In this document: positions 1 to 7,566 of the stretch, piece by piece
How the letters are laid out: every line of letters starts with the position of its first letter
How positions within the stretch are numbered: position 1 is the first letter of the stretch
IMG/VR virus record: IMGVR_UViG_3300031999_000006
Coordinates: 1 to 64,000 of that record
DNA: 64,000 nucleotides
DNA from: a virus
Reading direction: 5' to 3' (one strand)
Notes under the pieces: model-generated
What the model was told of the DNA's origin: nothing
Seen by the model: only the letters and a program-made list of their open reading frames with translations
The model's database searches: none
Translations under genes and position numbers: made by a program

Positions 1-249
1 CTCTCGGGCGGTGGCACGATTGAACTTCTCATCGTTGAGGCGATCTTCCTGCTGTCTGGTCTGAACATTGTAAAAACTTTCCTTTGCCTCTTCGGTGATC
101 ATCTTCAAGAGTTGCTTTGACGCATAGGAAATCCTGAGGAACACGTTGGGGACATAAGGGTACTGAAACTCAACTACCTTCTCTGCCTTACCGGCTTTCT
201 GGATAGCTGAGATCAGCTCCTGAACCGTTGCTCTTTTTTCATCTGACAT
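1..249 (-). CDS. partial tail-region protein, possible tail assembly chaperone
   Basis: Open from an ATG at 249 to the window edge (83 codons visible, C-terminus missing). An AAAGGAG site lies 7-8 bases upstream. The visible part begins MSDEKRATVQELISAI and is charged and mostly helical, with no domain I can name. It lies directly downstream of the tail tube gene. Many tailed phages have the tail assembly chaperone there, often with a programmed frameshift near its end, which would lie outside this window. The role is inferred from position only. Confidence 0.5.
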   Translation of the reverse strand, partial: MSDEKRATVQELISAIQKAGKAEKVVEFQYPYVPNVFLRISYASKQLLKMITEEAKESFYNVQTRQQEDRLNDEKFNRATARE

Positions 250-280
250 GATCAAACTCCTTTGTAAAATTGATAGGAGA

Positions 281-314
281 GGAGAGGTCCGTCGGAAAGC
301 GCACAGACCCCTCC
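281..314 (-). terminator. possible terminator or attenuator after tail tube gene
   Basis: A 9-bp stem (arms 281-290 and 306-314, one G-U pair) follows the tail tube stop codon on the minus strand. Only a weak T run (TTTT) follows, about 10 bases later. It could reduce read-through after a highly expressed structural gene while still allowing expression of the next gene. Confidence 0.4.
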
Positions 315-328
315 CATCCTTTTTCTCC

Positions 329-1492
329 TTACTTAAACGTCACCTTCATCTCGTCATTCAAAGTGGCCGAGGCGACCGCCTTGAACCCGATCTCCTGCTG
401 GAACTCTTCCGTCCCAGTGATCTTCGGGGCTTTGTACTCGGCGTACGGAATGCTGATCTCCATGATCTTGCCGGCAACATTGCCGACAGGGATAATCAAG
501 GCGTCCGTGATCCGATAGTCGGACCGATAGAAATAGCTAGGTCCCTGCTTGAGGAAGAAAACTGTGAGAGTTCCTTCCGCAAGTCTCTTCCCAGGCCGAC
601 CGAAACGCTCGGCCGTCCAGGCATCGTTCTTCTCATTGTCATAGTACTTGATGTTGTTGGTCAACGTCAAGACAGCCTGCGTCACGATGGCATTCTGCCC
701 CGTGATTGTGACGATGCCCAGTTTACCATGCTCCGGAACACCCACCTCGGCAACCGAGACGGGCCAGAACGGATAGATGGTAGGATTGACACCCTGGTTG
801 GTGACCAGCGAGGGGCTGATCGTAATGGTGTCGTTCGTGTAGTTGACTCCGGTCAACAGATATCCAGCCTGGGTATTGTGATCGGTGCCCACCGTCACGT
901 ACATACCAACGACGTATCTCTGGGCTCCCTTTGAAGGAAGTTGGATAGTCGTCTTACCAATTCCGCAGGTATCCAAGGCAGGCGTCTCACCAGCCCACAG
1001 GCGTTCCATAAACTTGCCCGACCACCGGATCGAAGCAATGGCATCGCCTGCAATCGTGAACTCCGCACTCTCGATCGTCGCACCACGCATGGCAAAGACG
1101 GTGTGTCCCTTCTTGCACCAGAAGGAAAGTGAGTCCAACTGATCCTGCAAAGTGTACTCAACCTTGACTCCCGGATCGGGTGTTTCAAGGCCCATAAGGC
1201 ACCGAAACAACTTGGCGTGCTCAGGAGCAGTACCCAATACACCAGAAGGCTTCACGTAGGTAGTGAAGCTAAAGTCTCCGGTAAGAAGTCTCGCCCGGAT
1301 GGAAGGAAGCTGTGATGCCGAGGCGCGGATCTGCATATCTTCCAAGAGTTCTCGCTCCTGGCCAAAGTCAACCGGACCAACTGTGTAGATCCGATCGGCG
1401 GTAGTGGGTTTCTTGAGCGTTCCGCAACTAGTCTCAAGGATGGCATAGGCCTCTTCCTGATTCGCATAAGCTAAATCACTTGCACAATTCAT
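329..1492 (-). CDS. putative major tail tube protein
   Basis: 387 aa, start ATG at 1492 preceded by AAGGAGA. The protein is soluble and rich in beta strands. The segment around residues 65-80 (RARLLTGDFSFTTYVKPSG) and the following beta-rich body resemble the Phage_tube_2 type of siphovirus-like tail tube subunit. Position agrees: it follows connector, tail-completion and tail-terminator genes and precedes a possible chaperone. A sheath gene is not seen, but could lie beyond the left edge, so a contractile tail cannot be excluded. The product would polymerise into the DNA-conducting tube. Confidence 0.6.
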   Translation of the reverse strand: MNCASDLAYANQEEAYAILETSCGTLKKPTTADRIYTVGPVDFGQERELLEDMQIRASASQLPSIRARLLTGDFSFTTYVKPSGVLGTAPEHAKLFRCLMGLETPDPGVKVEYTLQDQLDSLSFWCKKGHTVFAMRGATIESAEFTIAGDAIASIRWSGKFMERLWAGETPALDTCGIGKTTIQLPSKGAQRYVVGMYVTVGTDHNTQAGYLLTGVNYTNDTITISPSLVTNQGVNPTIYPFWPVSVAEVGVPEHGKLGIVTITGQNAIVTQAVLTLTNNIKYYDNEKNDAWTAERFGRPGKRLAEGTLTVFFLKQGPSYFYRSDYRITDALIIPVGNVAGKIMEISIPYAEYKAPKITGTEEFQQEIGFKAVASATLNDEMKVTFK

Positions 1493-1546
1493 AGTCTATC
1501 TCCTTAGTTAATCATCTCGGAGGTTCTTGCCTCAAAGATTTCTGTC

Positions 1547-1975
1547 TTACGCATTTTTCAAATCCAGATAATACTTAAGACGTAACGATATATCAAAGTG
1601 AAAGAGCGGCATTTCGCCCTCCACCTTAGTAACATTGATCACCCAACAACCGGTAGCGGTTTCATTGAGGCGAAAGTTTGCTCCGATCTTATTCCGAATT
1701 GCCTGCACCAGAGCCTCATAGGTTGAAGTCGGGGTCTCACCCCAAGTGATGAACCAAACCCTGGCCTTCATATCGAGGAAGGCGATCTGCATCATGGAAG
1801 TCATCTCCTCATCAGGCGCCTCCTCTGGTTCCTGAAGTTCAAGCAAAGGAAGTCCAGCAGAGGCATACTTCGTTATGTCAATATCCCTGTAGGTTCGAAC
1901 CACTGTGGCAATCCCAGAGGTGGTAGCAAGGATGGACGCAAGGTTGCTTAAAACACTTCGCCTATTCAAAGACAT
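1547..1975 (-). CDS. putative tail terminator-like protein (copy 2)
   Basis: 142 aa. The ATG at 1975 is chosen because AAGGAGA lies 7 bases upstream; a longer in-frame extension to 2143 overlaps the previous gene and has poor composition. The order is a helical N-terminus, then VVRTYRDIDITKY, then strands ending in FDISLRLKYYLDL. This resembles small alpha/beta tail-terminator (gpU-like) proteins that cap the tail tube at the head end. The neighbouring protein at 1986-2420 has the same length and layout, so the two may be paralogues. Function is inferred from layout and position. Confidence 0.5.
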   Translation of the reverse strand: MSLNRRSVLSNLASILATTSGIATVVRTYRDIDITKYASAGLPLLELQEPEEAPDEEMTSMMQIAFLDMKARVWFITWGETPTSTYEALVQAIRNKIGANFRLNETATGCWVINVTKVEGEMPLFHFDISLRLKYYLDLKNA

Positions 1976-1985
1976 TGTCTTCTCC

Positions 1986-2420
1986 TTACGTTGCCGAAAA
2001 GTAAATAACTTCAATAATGATGACAAAGACCCCAACCGGATGTCTAGCTCCCGAGTCCGTAGTGATTCTAGAGCAAGTGGCCGAGTATGCCTGGTTGCCG
2101 ATGGAAGGATCCGCATCAATCTTTGCGATGATCGCCTGGGCAAAAGTATTCATCTTTGTCCAGAGATTCTCGGCCGCTTCCGCCCTCGTCCACACAACCA
2201 CACCAATCTGGACTTTATTCTTAAAGACGTTGGAAAGGATCTTTTCCTTTTCCTCAACGACATCGTTCACAAAAGCTCCAGGCATTTTCTCAGGTCCGAT
2301 CCCAGTATCGTATGCCCTTTGATAGTCGACAAAAACCACTCCGGCAATTCCCGGCTTGATCAAGGCGGCGATGTTGGCAATAATTGTTGCCTTGACTCCG
2401 AATCCATAATAGTTTGCCAT
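1986..2420 (-). CDS. putative tail terminator-like protein (copy 1)
   Basis: 144 aa. The start ATG at 2420 overlaps the upstream stop by one base (TAATG), implying translational coupling. An N-terminal helix (ANIAALIKPGIAGVVF) is followed by a VDYQRAYDTG strand, a helical middle, and a hydrophobic strand near the C-terminus (HPVGVFVIIIEVIYF). Size, gene order and fold pattern fit a tail terminator or neck protein. The next gene downstream looks like a diverged second copy. No catalytic motif is visible. Confidence 0.5.
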   Translation of the reverse strand: MANYYGFGVKATIIANIAALIKPGIAGVVFVDYQRAYDTGIGPEKMPGAFVNDVVEEKEKILSNVFKNKVQIGVVVWTRAEAAENLWTKMNTFAQAIIAKIDADPSIGNQAYSATCSRITTDSGARHPVGVFVIIIEVIYFSAT

Positions 2421-2920
2421 TACTTCCTCCCCTCGCCCATGAGTTTGTCAATCTGAACAAAGGTCTGCTGAATGTAAGAGTCAAGTTTGCTCTGAAGATC
2501 GGCCTTCGTCTTGGTCGCCATCCAATAGGCGGGAGTACCTGGGTGCATGACTGTCTTCTTTGTATACACTTCATCCCCCTCATACGTAGTGAAGTGCAGG
2601 AACCCAAACTTGCCCACCGGTATCCTGTGGGGTCTGGTGCCCTCTTCAAACCAAACTAGCACATCCTTATTCTTATAGGTGTTACGAATGATGAACGAGG
2701 TCACTGTCGCCCGTACTGAATAGTCCAGGCCCCACATGCCGGCGAGATCCGTACCCGTATGCGTCTCTGGAGTCAACTGACGGATACGCATGAGACCATA
2801 CTCCGCAATTGCGAACCAGGTCCGTTTCATATAAGGCAGGACCTCATTCTTGAGGATGCCGAACCGCTTGCCCAGCATCTCCCAATCAATTGTGAAGTTA
2901 ACGAAGTCAGTTTGCGTCAT
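2420..2920 (-). CDS. HK97 gp10-like tail completion/neck protein
   Basis: 166 aa. The segment WFEEGTRPHRIPVGKFG, followed by HPGTPAYWM near residues 125-140, is the hallmark pattern of the HK97-gp10-like family of neck or tail-completion proteins that join head connector to tail. N- and C-terminal helices flank a beta core, as usual. The gene sits between the head-tail connector (2929-3612) and the tail terminator gene, the normal order, and its stop codon overlaps the next start. Confidence 0.65.
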   Translation of the reverse strand: MTQTDFVNFTIDWEMLGKRFGILKNEVLPYMKRTWFAIAEYGLMRIRQLTPETHTGTDLAGMWGLDYSVRATVTSFIIRNTYKNKDVLVWFEEGTRPHRIPVGKFGFLHFTTYEGDEVYTKKTVMHPGTPAYWMATKTKADLQSKLDSYIQQTFVQIDKLMGEGRK

Positions 2921-2928
2921 AGTTTACC

Positions 2929-3612
2929 TTATAGTCCGTATAGCATTTGCTTCAATTTGAGCGTTTCAAAAAACTCTTCCTTCACCGAGTCAGCATAACC
3001 TTTCAGAGCACTGGCTGGGTAATCCACTCGCCCACCATCACGCATGATGCCACCTTCCGTACTACGTCTCAGGAAAACGATCTGCAGGCATTTCCAAACC
3101 GTGCCCGTGACCAAGAGTTCCTCAAACTCCGTTGGAGTTGCAGAGACCGTCCAGCCGGCGGATTCGATACTAATATACCAATAGATCTCTCCAGCTTGCT
3201 CAGGTACCGGATCAATCTTGAGTTTTCGTTCAATAGGATTGAAGTCAAACCGGAGGTTGGGAAGGGCCCGGCGTCTTCGCATCATCTTGATCATCCACAA
3301 CGAGGGGAAGAGATAGTCTTCGTTAGCCTGAGTTTCGTCGATCAAATAACTGCCCAACTTCATGCGATCGTCGGCCGAGACCTCTTCGTTAGAGATTAGC
3401 GCCTGTACGCGAATGGTAGAGGCGTTAACATCGTAGTCCCTTTGATAGGCAACTGAGGTGATCTTCCGAGGAACCTTTTTAGGAAGTGCGGCGGAGATCT
3501 TCTGGAGAATGTAGCCTGCCTCACGAAGGATATCAGGGTCAGTAATATCTGTGGTATTACTGACTTTTCCTAACTCTGTACGTACTGCAGAAACTAACGA
3601 AGTTTCGTCCAT
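2929..3612 (-). CDS. putative head-tail connector/adaptor protein
   Basis: 227 aa, ATG at 3612 with a GGAG site 8 bases upstream. The N-terminal region (LVSAVRTELGKVSNTTDITDP) and repeated helices separated by a beta-rich centre resemble phage head-tail adaptors (gp6-like) that form a ring under the portal. It is followed in order by tail-completion, terminator and tube genes, which supports the role. No enzyme motif is present. Confidence 0.55.
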   Translation of the reverse strand: MDETSLVSAVRTELGKVSNTTDITDPDILREAGYILQKISAALPKKVPRKITSVAYQRDYDVNASTIRVQALISNEEVSADDRMKLGSYLIDETQANEDYLFPSLWMIKMMRRRRALPNLRFDFNPIERKLKIDPVPEQAGEIYWYISIESAGWTVSATPTEFEELLVTGTVWKCLQIVFLRRSTEGGIMRDGGRVDYPASALKGYADSVKEEFFETLKLKQMLYGL

Positions 3613-3623
3613 GGCACTATCTC

Positions 3624-3947
3624 CTATGCATCTATCCCAAATACCGGTAGTACTTTCAGAATGAAGGTATCACCGCGTCCTTTCCATCCAGTAACCTCTC
3701 CGTAAGGTTGGATGTAATAGTGACCAGGAGCATCAACCTCTCCTGCTACAGTGACGTGGACTAGCAACTTTTCATTTCCAACACCAGACTTAGTAACGGC
3801 AGTCCAAGTCTTTAGCTCATCTCCAGAACCATCCGCCTTAGGTTTCTTCACAAGGAACTTGAATCCAGAGAATCCTACCAAGCTCTCCTGCATGTCAACC
3901 TCAATGGTAGTTCCAACATCACCAATATAAATCTTCTCGTCAGCCAT
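3624..3947 (-). CDS. small Ig-like/BppU-N-like virion protein
   Basis: 107 aa, GAGGTG site before ATG 3947. It begins ADEKIYIGDVGTTIEVDMQE and continues GFKFLVKKPKADGSG. This pattern is common in N-terminal domains of upper baseplate or fibre-attachment proteins (BppU-like): a small beta-sandwich. It lies downstream of two fibre-type genes. A stand-alone adaptor linking fibres to the virion is a reasonable inference; biochemical function is unknown. Confidence 0.5.
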   Translation of the reverse strand: MADEKIYIGDVGTTIEVDMQESLVGFSGFKFLVKKPKADGSGDELKTWTAVTKSGVGNEKLLVHVTVAGEVDAPGHYYIQPYGEVTGWKGRGDTFILKVLPVFGIDA

Positions 3948-3949
3948 AA

Positions 3950-4117
3950 TTACACCTCAGATTCTTCTGTTTCCCACTTAGATTGAAAGTGAGCAACAGG
4001 TCGGAGTTTGGAAATTCGTTGTATAGGTTCTCTACGAAATCTCGACTGAAACAATCCTCTCCACCGTAGTTTGGACACCAACTGTAGCATCGGTTTGAAG
4101 TGCGATTTATATCCCAT
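3950..4117 (-). CDS. small repeat protein (LQ-V-SK/FQS-KR motif), unknown
   Basis: 55 aa, ATG at 4117 with AGGAGA 7 bases upstream. Very basic. It has two copies of a roughly 19-residue unit, LQLVSKLRWRGLFQSRFRR and IQRISKLRPVAHFQSKW. The upstream small gene (4107-4277) carries a third copy, so the two genes probably share ancestry. It lies between fibre genes and the BppU-like gene. Function unknown. Confidence 0.45.
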   Translation of the reverse strand: MGYKSHFKPMLQLVSKLRWRGLFQSRFRREPIQRISKLRPVAHFQSKWETEESEV

Positions 4118-4277
4118 CGACGAATCTCCTAAACTTAGATTGGAATGGCAGAGTCCCCGTAAACTTTGAAACAAATTGAAGTAGTTCAGTACGAATAGAT
4201 GCTATCTTTCCAAGCATGAGTCCTCGAGTCACAACTAGATTAAGATGACCATAACCCCTTAAAATTAAATCGTTCAT
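4107..4277 (-). CDS. small repeat protein related to 3950-4117, unknown
   Basis: 56 aa. The ATG at 4277 overlaps the upstream stop (ATGA), so translation is probably coupled to the fibre gene 4274-5275. The C-terminal half carries one copy of the repeat seen twice in the next gene: LQFVSKFTGTLPFQSKFRR. It overlaps the next gene by 11 bases. No known family recognised. Confidence 0.4.
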   Translation of the reverse strand: MNDLILRGYGHLNLVVTRGLMLGKIASIRTELLQFVSKFTGTLPFQSKFRRFVDGI

Positions 4278-5275
4278 AACACCCTCGTCCTCATTATAGC
4301 ATTACCACTAGCATCTTTTGTAATATCGAATCTCATAAGTTCGACGGAATCTTCCCCAGAATAAAAAATCATCTGTGACCCTTTAATCTCCCATTTCCCA
4401 CTTTCAACTTCTCTGATAAACTTCGTATCAACTGCGATACTTTGAATCTTATCTGTCTCAATCTTTACAAGATCAATCTCACCAGTAAGTTCCTGAATCT
4501 TGCCCACCTCATCAGCAATACTGTGCTGAATCTTGTCTGTTTCATAAGCAACAATTTCCTGAAGTGCAACAACCTTATTAGCAATACCCTGAATCTTATT
4601 TGTCTCAGGCTTGATCAGACCGGCAATTTCAACGATATCTTGAATCTTATCCGTCTCAGGCTTAATAATCTGGATTTTATCTACTTCGGTCTTTACAAGG
4701 TCAACAGTATTGACAAGACCTGATATCTTATCTGTCTCAATCTTTACAAGATCAATCTCATCGGCAACTTCTTGAATCTTATCCGTTTCAGATTTGATCA
4801 GAACAACATCACTAGTAACATCTGTGACTTTGTCCTTCACAAGATTAACTTCATTGACGAGATCCTGAACTTTGTCCGTCTCAATCTTTACAAGACTAAC
4901 ATCCTCAACGATATCTTGAATCTTATCCGTCTCGGTCCTCATAAGACCAACTTCATCAACGACATCCTGGTTGCTTTTTGAATCCAAAACAAATATGCCT
5001 ATCCTTGCCTTTGCCGAAACGGAGTTTACAGTTGCAGACGCAATAACATTGTAAGTTCTTCCTACTCCAAACCCATTACCAATAGTTGCCTCTATACTGA
5101 CTCTGTAGTCCCCGGTTTGTCCAGTTCTCTTTATTACAACTGGTGTAAGGATGGGAATGTCAATGTTGTTATCAAAAACCTCACAGATAGGTAGGAGATC
5201 CGCATCTTGAACCATCCCGGTAGATGGATTGTGTGTCGTAAAATCAAGTGTGATCATATCTCCAAGTTTTCTCAT
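4274..5275 (-). CDS. coiled-coil tail fibre or virion stalk protein
   Basis: 333 aa; start overlaps the upstream stop (TAATG), with GAGGAAGGG upstream. Residues 1-103 form a beta-rich attachment domain (ITLDFTTHNPSTGM onward). Residues about 104-295 are made of about ten copies of a degenerate 17-residue unit of the form LVKIETDKIQDIVDEVS, predicted to form a long parallel, probably trimeric, coiled-coil stalk. The last 40 residues (GKWEIKGSQMIFYSGED) form a small beta tip common at the ends of phage stalk proteins. It is probably an accessory fibre; receptor binding is not shown. Confidence 0.6.
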   Translation of the reverse strand: MRKLGDMITLDFTTHNPSTGMVQDADLLPICEVFDNNIDIPILTPVVIKRTGQTGDYRVSIEATIGNGFGVGRTYNVIASATVNSVSAKARIGIFVLDSKSNQDVVDEVGLMRTETDKIQDIVEDVSLVKIETDKVQDLVNEVNLVKDKVTDVTSDVVLIKSETDKIQEVADEIDLVKIETDKISGLVNTVDLVKTEVDKIQIIKPETDKIQDIVEIAGLIKPETNKIQGIANKVVALQEIVAYETDKIQHSIADEVGKIQELTGEIDLVKIETDKIQSIAVDTKFIREVESGKWEIKGSQMIFYSGEDSVELMRFDITKDASGNAIMRTRVL

Positions 5276-7407
5276 TACCCTTCCTCACCCTTGACTTGAA
5301 TAACATGACTTCCTCCAAATATAGGAAATGCCATCAAACGAGACCGATATAGCAGAGATCGTTCATAAATAGTATCTTGTCCTTGTAGTATTCTCTGTGC
5401 CAGCAATGACAGAATAACCTCCTCGGTTGACAATATTCTCTTTGCCAGTAATACCAGAAGCATATCCTCTGATAAAATTGGAATGTGAAGAAAACTTGCT
5501 AAAGAAGTTATCAAATCCTCAGACGAAATTGGAATGTGGAGAGTTTCTGATAAAGCAAGTACCAACTCTTCAACCGACCGGAATTTCTTTGTTAAGACTT
5601 TAAGTAACTCCTCAGACGAAATTGGAATGTGAAAGTATTTAGATAGAACCACAAGTAAATCTTCAGAAGAAGTGGGAAGATGTAGAGAACCAAGTAGAGT
5701 CACTAACGCATCTTCAACATTCAAAGGATGTTGTGCTAGAAGATAAATAACATCGTCCAACGTCCGTGCCTTCTCAGGAACGGAACTTTCAATATCCTCA
5801 GCAATAAACGTTGTTACTCCACTACCAGTCTCCTCTGTGCCCCACACTCCGTGAGCAGGTTCAGGAGAAACAAACTTTGTATAAAAAATCGAGTCCCAGT
5901 AAGCCACCGCCTGGGAGGTGCCCGCCACAATAAGAAAAGTTACAGGATTCCAAACTCCCATACCCGTAACTGGCATGATGTTTCCATCAATAATGAATTG
6001 TTTAAGACCCAACGAACTTCTTGTTATAAACTCATGCCATCCAATCGTTCTGGGAATACCGCTTTTATAATCAACACCCAGCAATCGGTACTCATACTGG
6101 TCACCATCAGTAATTAATCCAATAAAAGATGTCTCGACCTCCCCAGCGTCAATACTAAAAACAGCATACTCAGGCACCGGTAACATTTCATCATAAAGAT
6201 GAACATGAACGGCAATGTTATCATAAGGAAGTTGGTTATGAGACATAAGGGTGGCTATAGGTATCTTCGCACCTTTAGTACCAGAATAAGCATGATCAAA
6301 AGAGGGCACAGGTGCTCCGATTATTCCGGTAATCCAAGCTGGCATAGGCCCCCCAGCTGTGGCTAGCCATAAGTTTCGTTCAGGATGCCCAGAGACATCA
6401 ACAACACTACCTCCCGAACCCTCGTCAAGAGGCCAGTGAGCATAGACTGTACCACTCAGTATATCTTCGGTACCCTCTCCATTATTATAACGAGCAACAA
6501 CGTCTGCTGGTGTCAAGATCGAAGTATAAACTACAAGCTCATCCATATCTCCAGTAAAGTAATAGAAACCACCGTACGTGGCCACATTGAATCTTGAGGG
6601 ATTACTGATTGTATCGTTTAGAGTATCTACTAAAGTGGTGAAGGGTTCTTCTGTTCCATCCAAGTAAATATGTATACCAGACGCCTGTCGTGAACCATCA
6701 TAGGAGGCAACCAGATGATGCCAATTTCCGTCGTTGATGGTTCGAACATTCGTCTCAATCTGTATATCACTTGAGGGAGTACGATTACTTCTCAATTCAT
6801 ATCCAATGTGATTGTTTATGACAAACAAGCAGTAACCACGTCCATTTCCGTCCAAGTTCATTCTCGTTATTAGTGGTTGTTCACCCGTACCAGAAGTTCT
6901 GAACCAGCACTCTAATGTAAAGGGACTGAGACCATCGAAGTCAGCGATCGTTCCAAACCCTAAAGGGGAACCTAAATTATTAGAACCTGAGAAACGCAGG
7001 CCAGTTAGTCCGAAACAAGACCATCTATTTAGATTAGTCTCAAAGTCGTCAAAGAAAATGAAAGTAGCATCTCCGTTGGACGCCGATAGGGCACTCGCAT
7101 TTCCGTAGTAGATATAAATCTTCTTATCATACGTGCTTAAATCATCGGATACTTTAACCCAGAAAATAGCATAGTTCCCATCGACCTTCTTATCCAACCA
7201 ATGATCAAGCAGAAAAGCTCCACTACTATTTGTAAATCTTATGTCTCCGAAATTTGCTTTACATTTACCAGAGAGATAAATATCTTCACCACTATCAGTT
7301 CCCGCACTAAAGTGCACCACTATTCTTTTCTGGTAATTCTGCCCAGCACCAGCAGAGGGAGTAATGGTGTGACTCTTTCTGTATGTCCAACCCGTTACCC
7401 AACCCAT
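5275..7407 (-). CDS. DUF2341/LamG virion protein with repeat stalk, candidate receptor-binding protein
   Basis: 710 aa. Residues 1-128 match the DUF2341 pattern (WTYRKSHTITPSAGAGQNYQ, then VDGNYAIFWVKV). Residues about 132-360 are a LamG/concanavalin-like lectin domain (LECWFRTSGTGEQPLI; NDGNWHHLVASYDG; YAHWPLDEGSGGSVVDVSG). Residues about 361-525 resume a jelly roll of the kind that normally follows DUF2341 directly, ending FVSPEPAHGVWGTEE. Residues about 545-690 are tandem repeats of the type SEDLLVVLSKYFHIPIS. The domains suggest carbohydrate binding at the virion surface, probably host recognition. Repeats are also visible in the DNA around 5450-5700. Confidence 0.65.
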   Translation of the reverse strand: MGWVTGWTYRKSHTITPSAGAGQNYQKRIVVHFSAGTDSGEDIYLSGKCKANFGDIRFTNSSGAFLLDHWLDKKVDGNYAIFWVKVSDDLSTYDKKIYIYYGNASALSASNGDATFIFFDDFETNLNRWSCFGLTGLRFSGSNNLGSPLGFGTIADFDGLSPFTLECWFRTSGTGEQPLITRMNLDGNGRGYCLFVINNHIGYELRSNRTPSSDIQIETNVRTINDGNWHHLVASYDGSRQASGIHIYLDGTEEPFTTLVDTLNDTISNPSRFNVATYGGFYYFTGDMDELVVYTSILTPADVVARYNNGEGTEDILSGTVYAHWPLDEGSGGSVVDVSGHPERNLWLATAGGPMPAWITGIIGAPVPSFDHAYSGTKGAKIPIATLMSHNQLPYDNIAVHVHLYDEMLPVPEYAVFSIDAGEVETSFIGLITDGDQYEYRLLGVDYKSGIPRTIGWHEFITRSSLGLKQFIIDGNIMPVTGMGVWNPVTFLIVAGTSQAVAYWDSIFYTKFVSPEPAHGVWGTEETGSGVTTFIAEDIESSVPEKARTLDDVIYLLAQHPLNVEDALVTLLGSLHLPTSSEDLLVVLSKYFHIPISSEELLKVLTKKFRSVEELVLALSETLHIPISSEDLITSLASFLHIPILSEDMLLVLLAKRILSTEEVILSLLAQRILQGQDTIYERSLLYRSRLMAFPIFGGSHVIQVKGEEG

Positions 7408-7412
7408 TTTAG

Positions 7413-7565
7413 TTACTCCGGTTGTGTTCCAGTTTCAGATAGTGACATCATATATTGATCATAGCACGTCTGGCAAAGAACCTTTTTCGAACCAGCAGGA
7501 ATATCGTAATAGATTTTTTCCTGAGCTTCAAGTTTCTTTCCACAGGCACTACAGTTCTCTTCCAT
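7413..7565 (-). CDS. small zinc-ribbon-like protein
   Basis: 50 aa, ATG at 7565, AAGGAG 9-10 bases upstream. It has two CXXC knuckles (NCSACGK near residue 5 and LCQTCYD near residue 30), as in a treble-clef or zinc-ribbon mini-protein. It sits between two virion protein genes with 1-5 base spacings. Function unknown; a structural zinc site is likely. Confidence 0.6.
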   Translation of the reverse strand: MEENCSACGKKLEAQEKIYYDIPAGSKKVLCQTCYDQYMMSLSETGTQPE

Positions 7566-7566
7566 C

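Noticed and set aside
248-934. 228-codon plus-strand reading opposite the tail tube gene
   Set aside because: It is the complement of a well-supported gene, with Arg/Asp-rich composition, no ribosome site and no domain. The same holds for the other plus-strand readings; no plus-strand gene is supported.
2290-2649. 119-codon minus-strand reading overlapping the gp10-like and tail terminator genes
   Set aside because: It lies in another frame across two well-supported genes and has no ribosome site.
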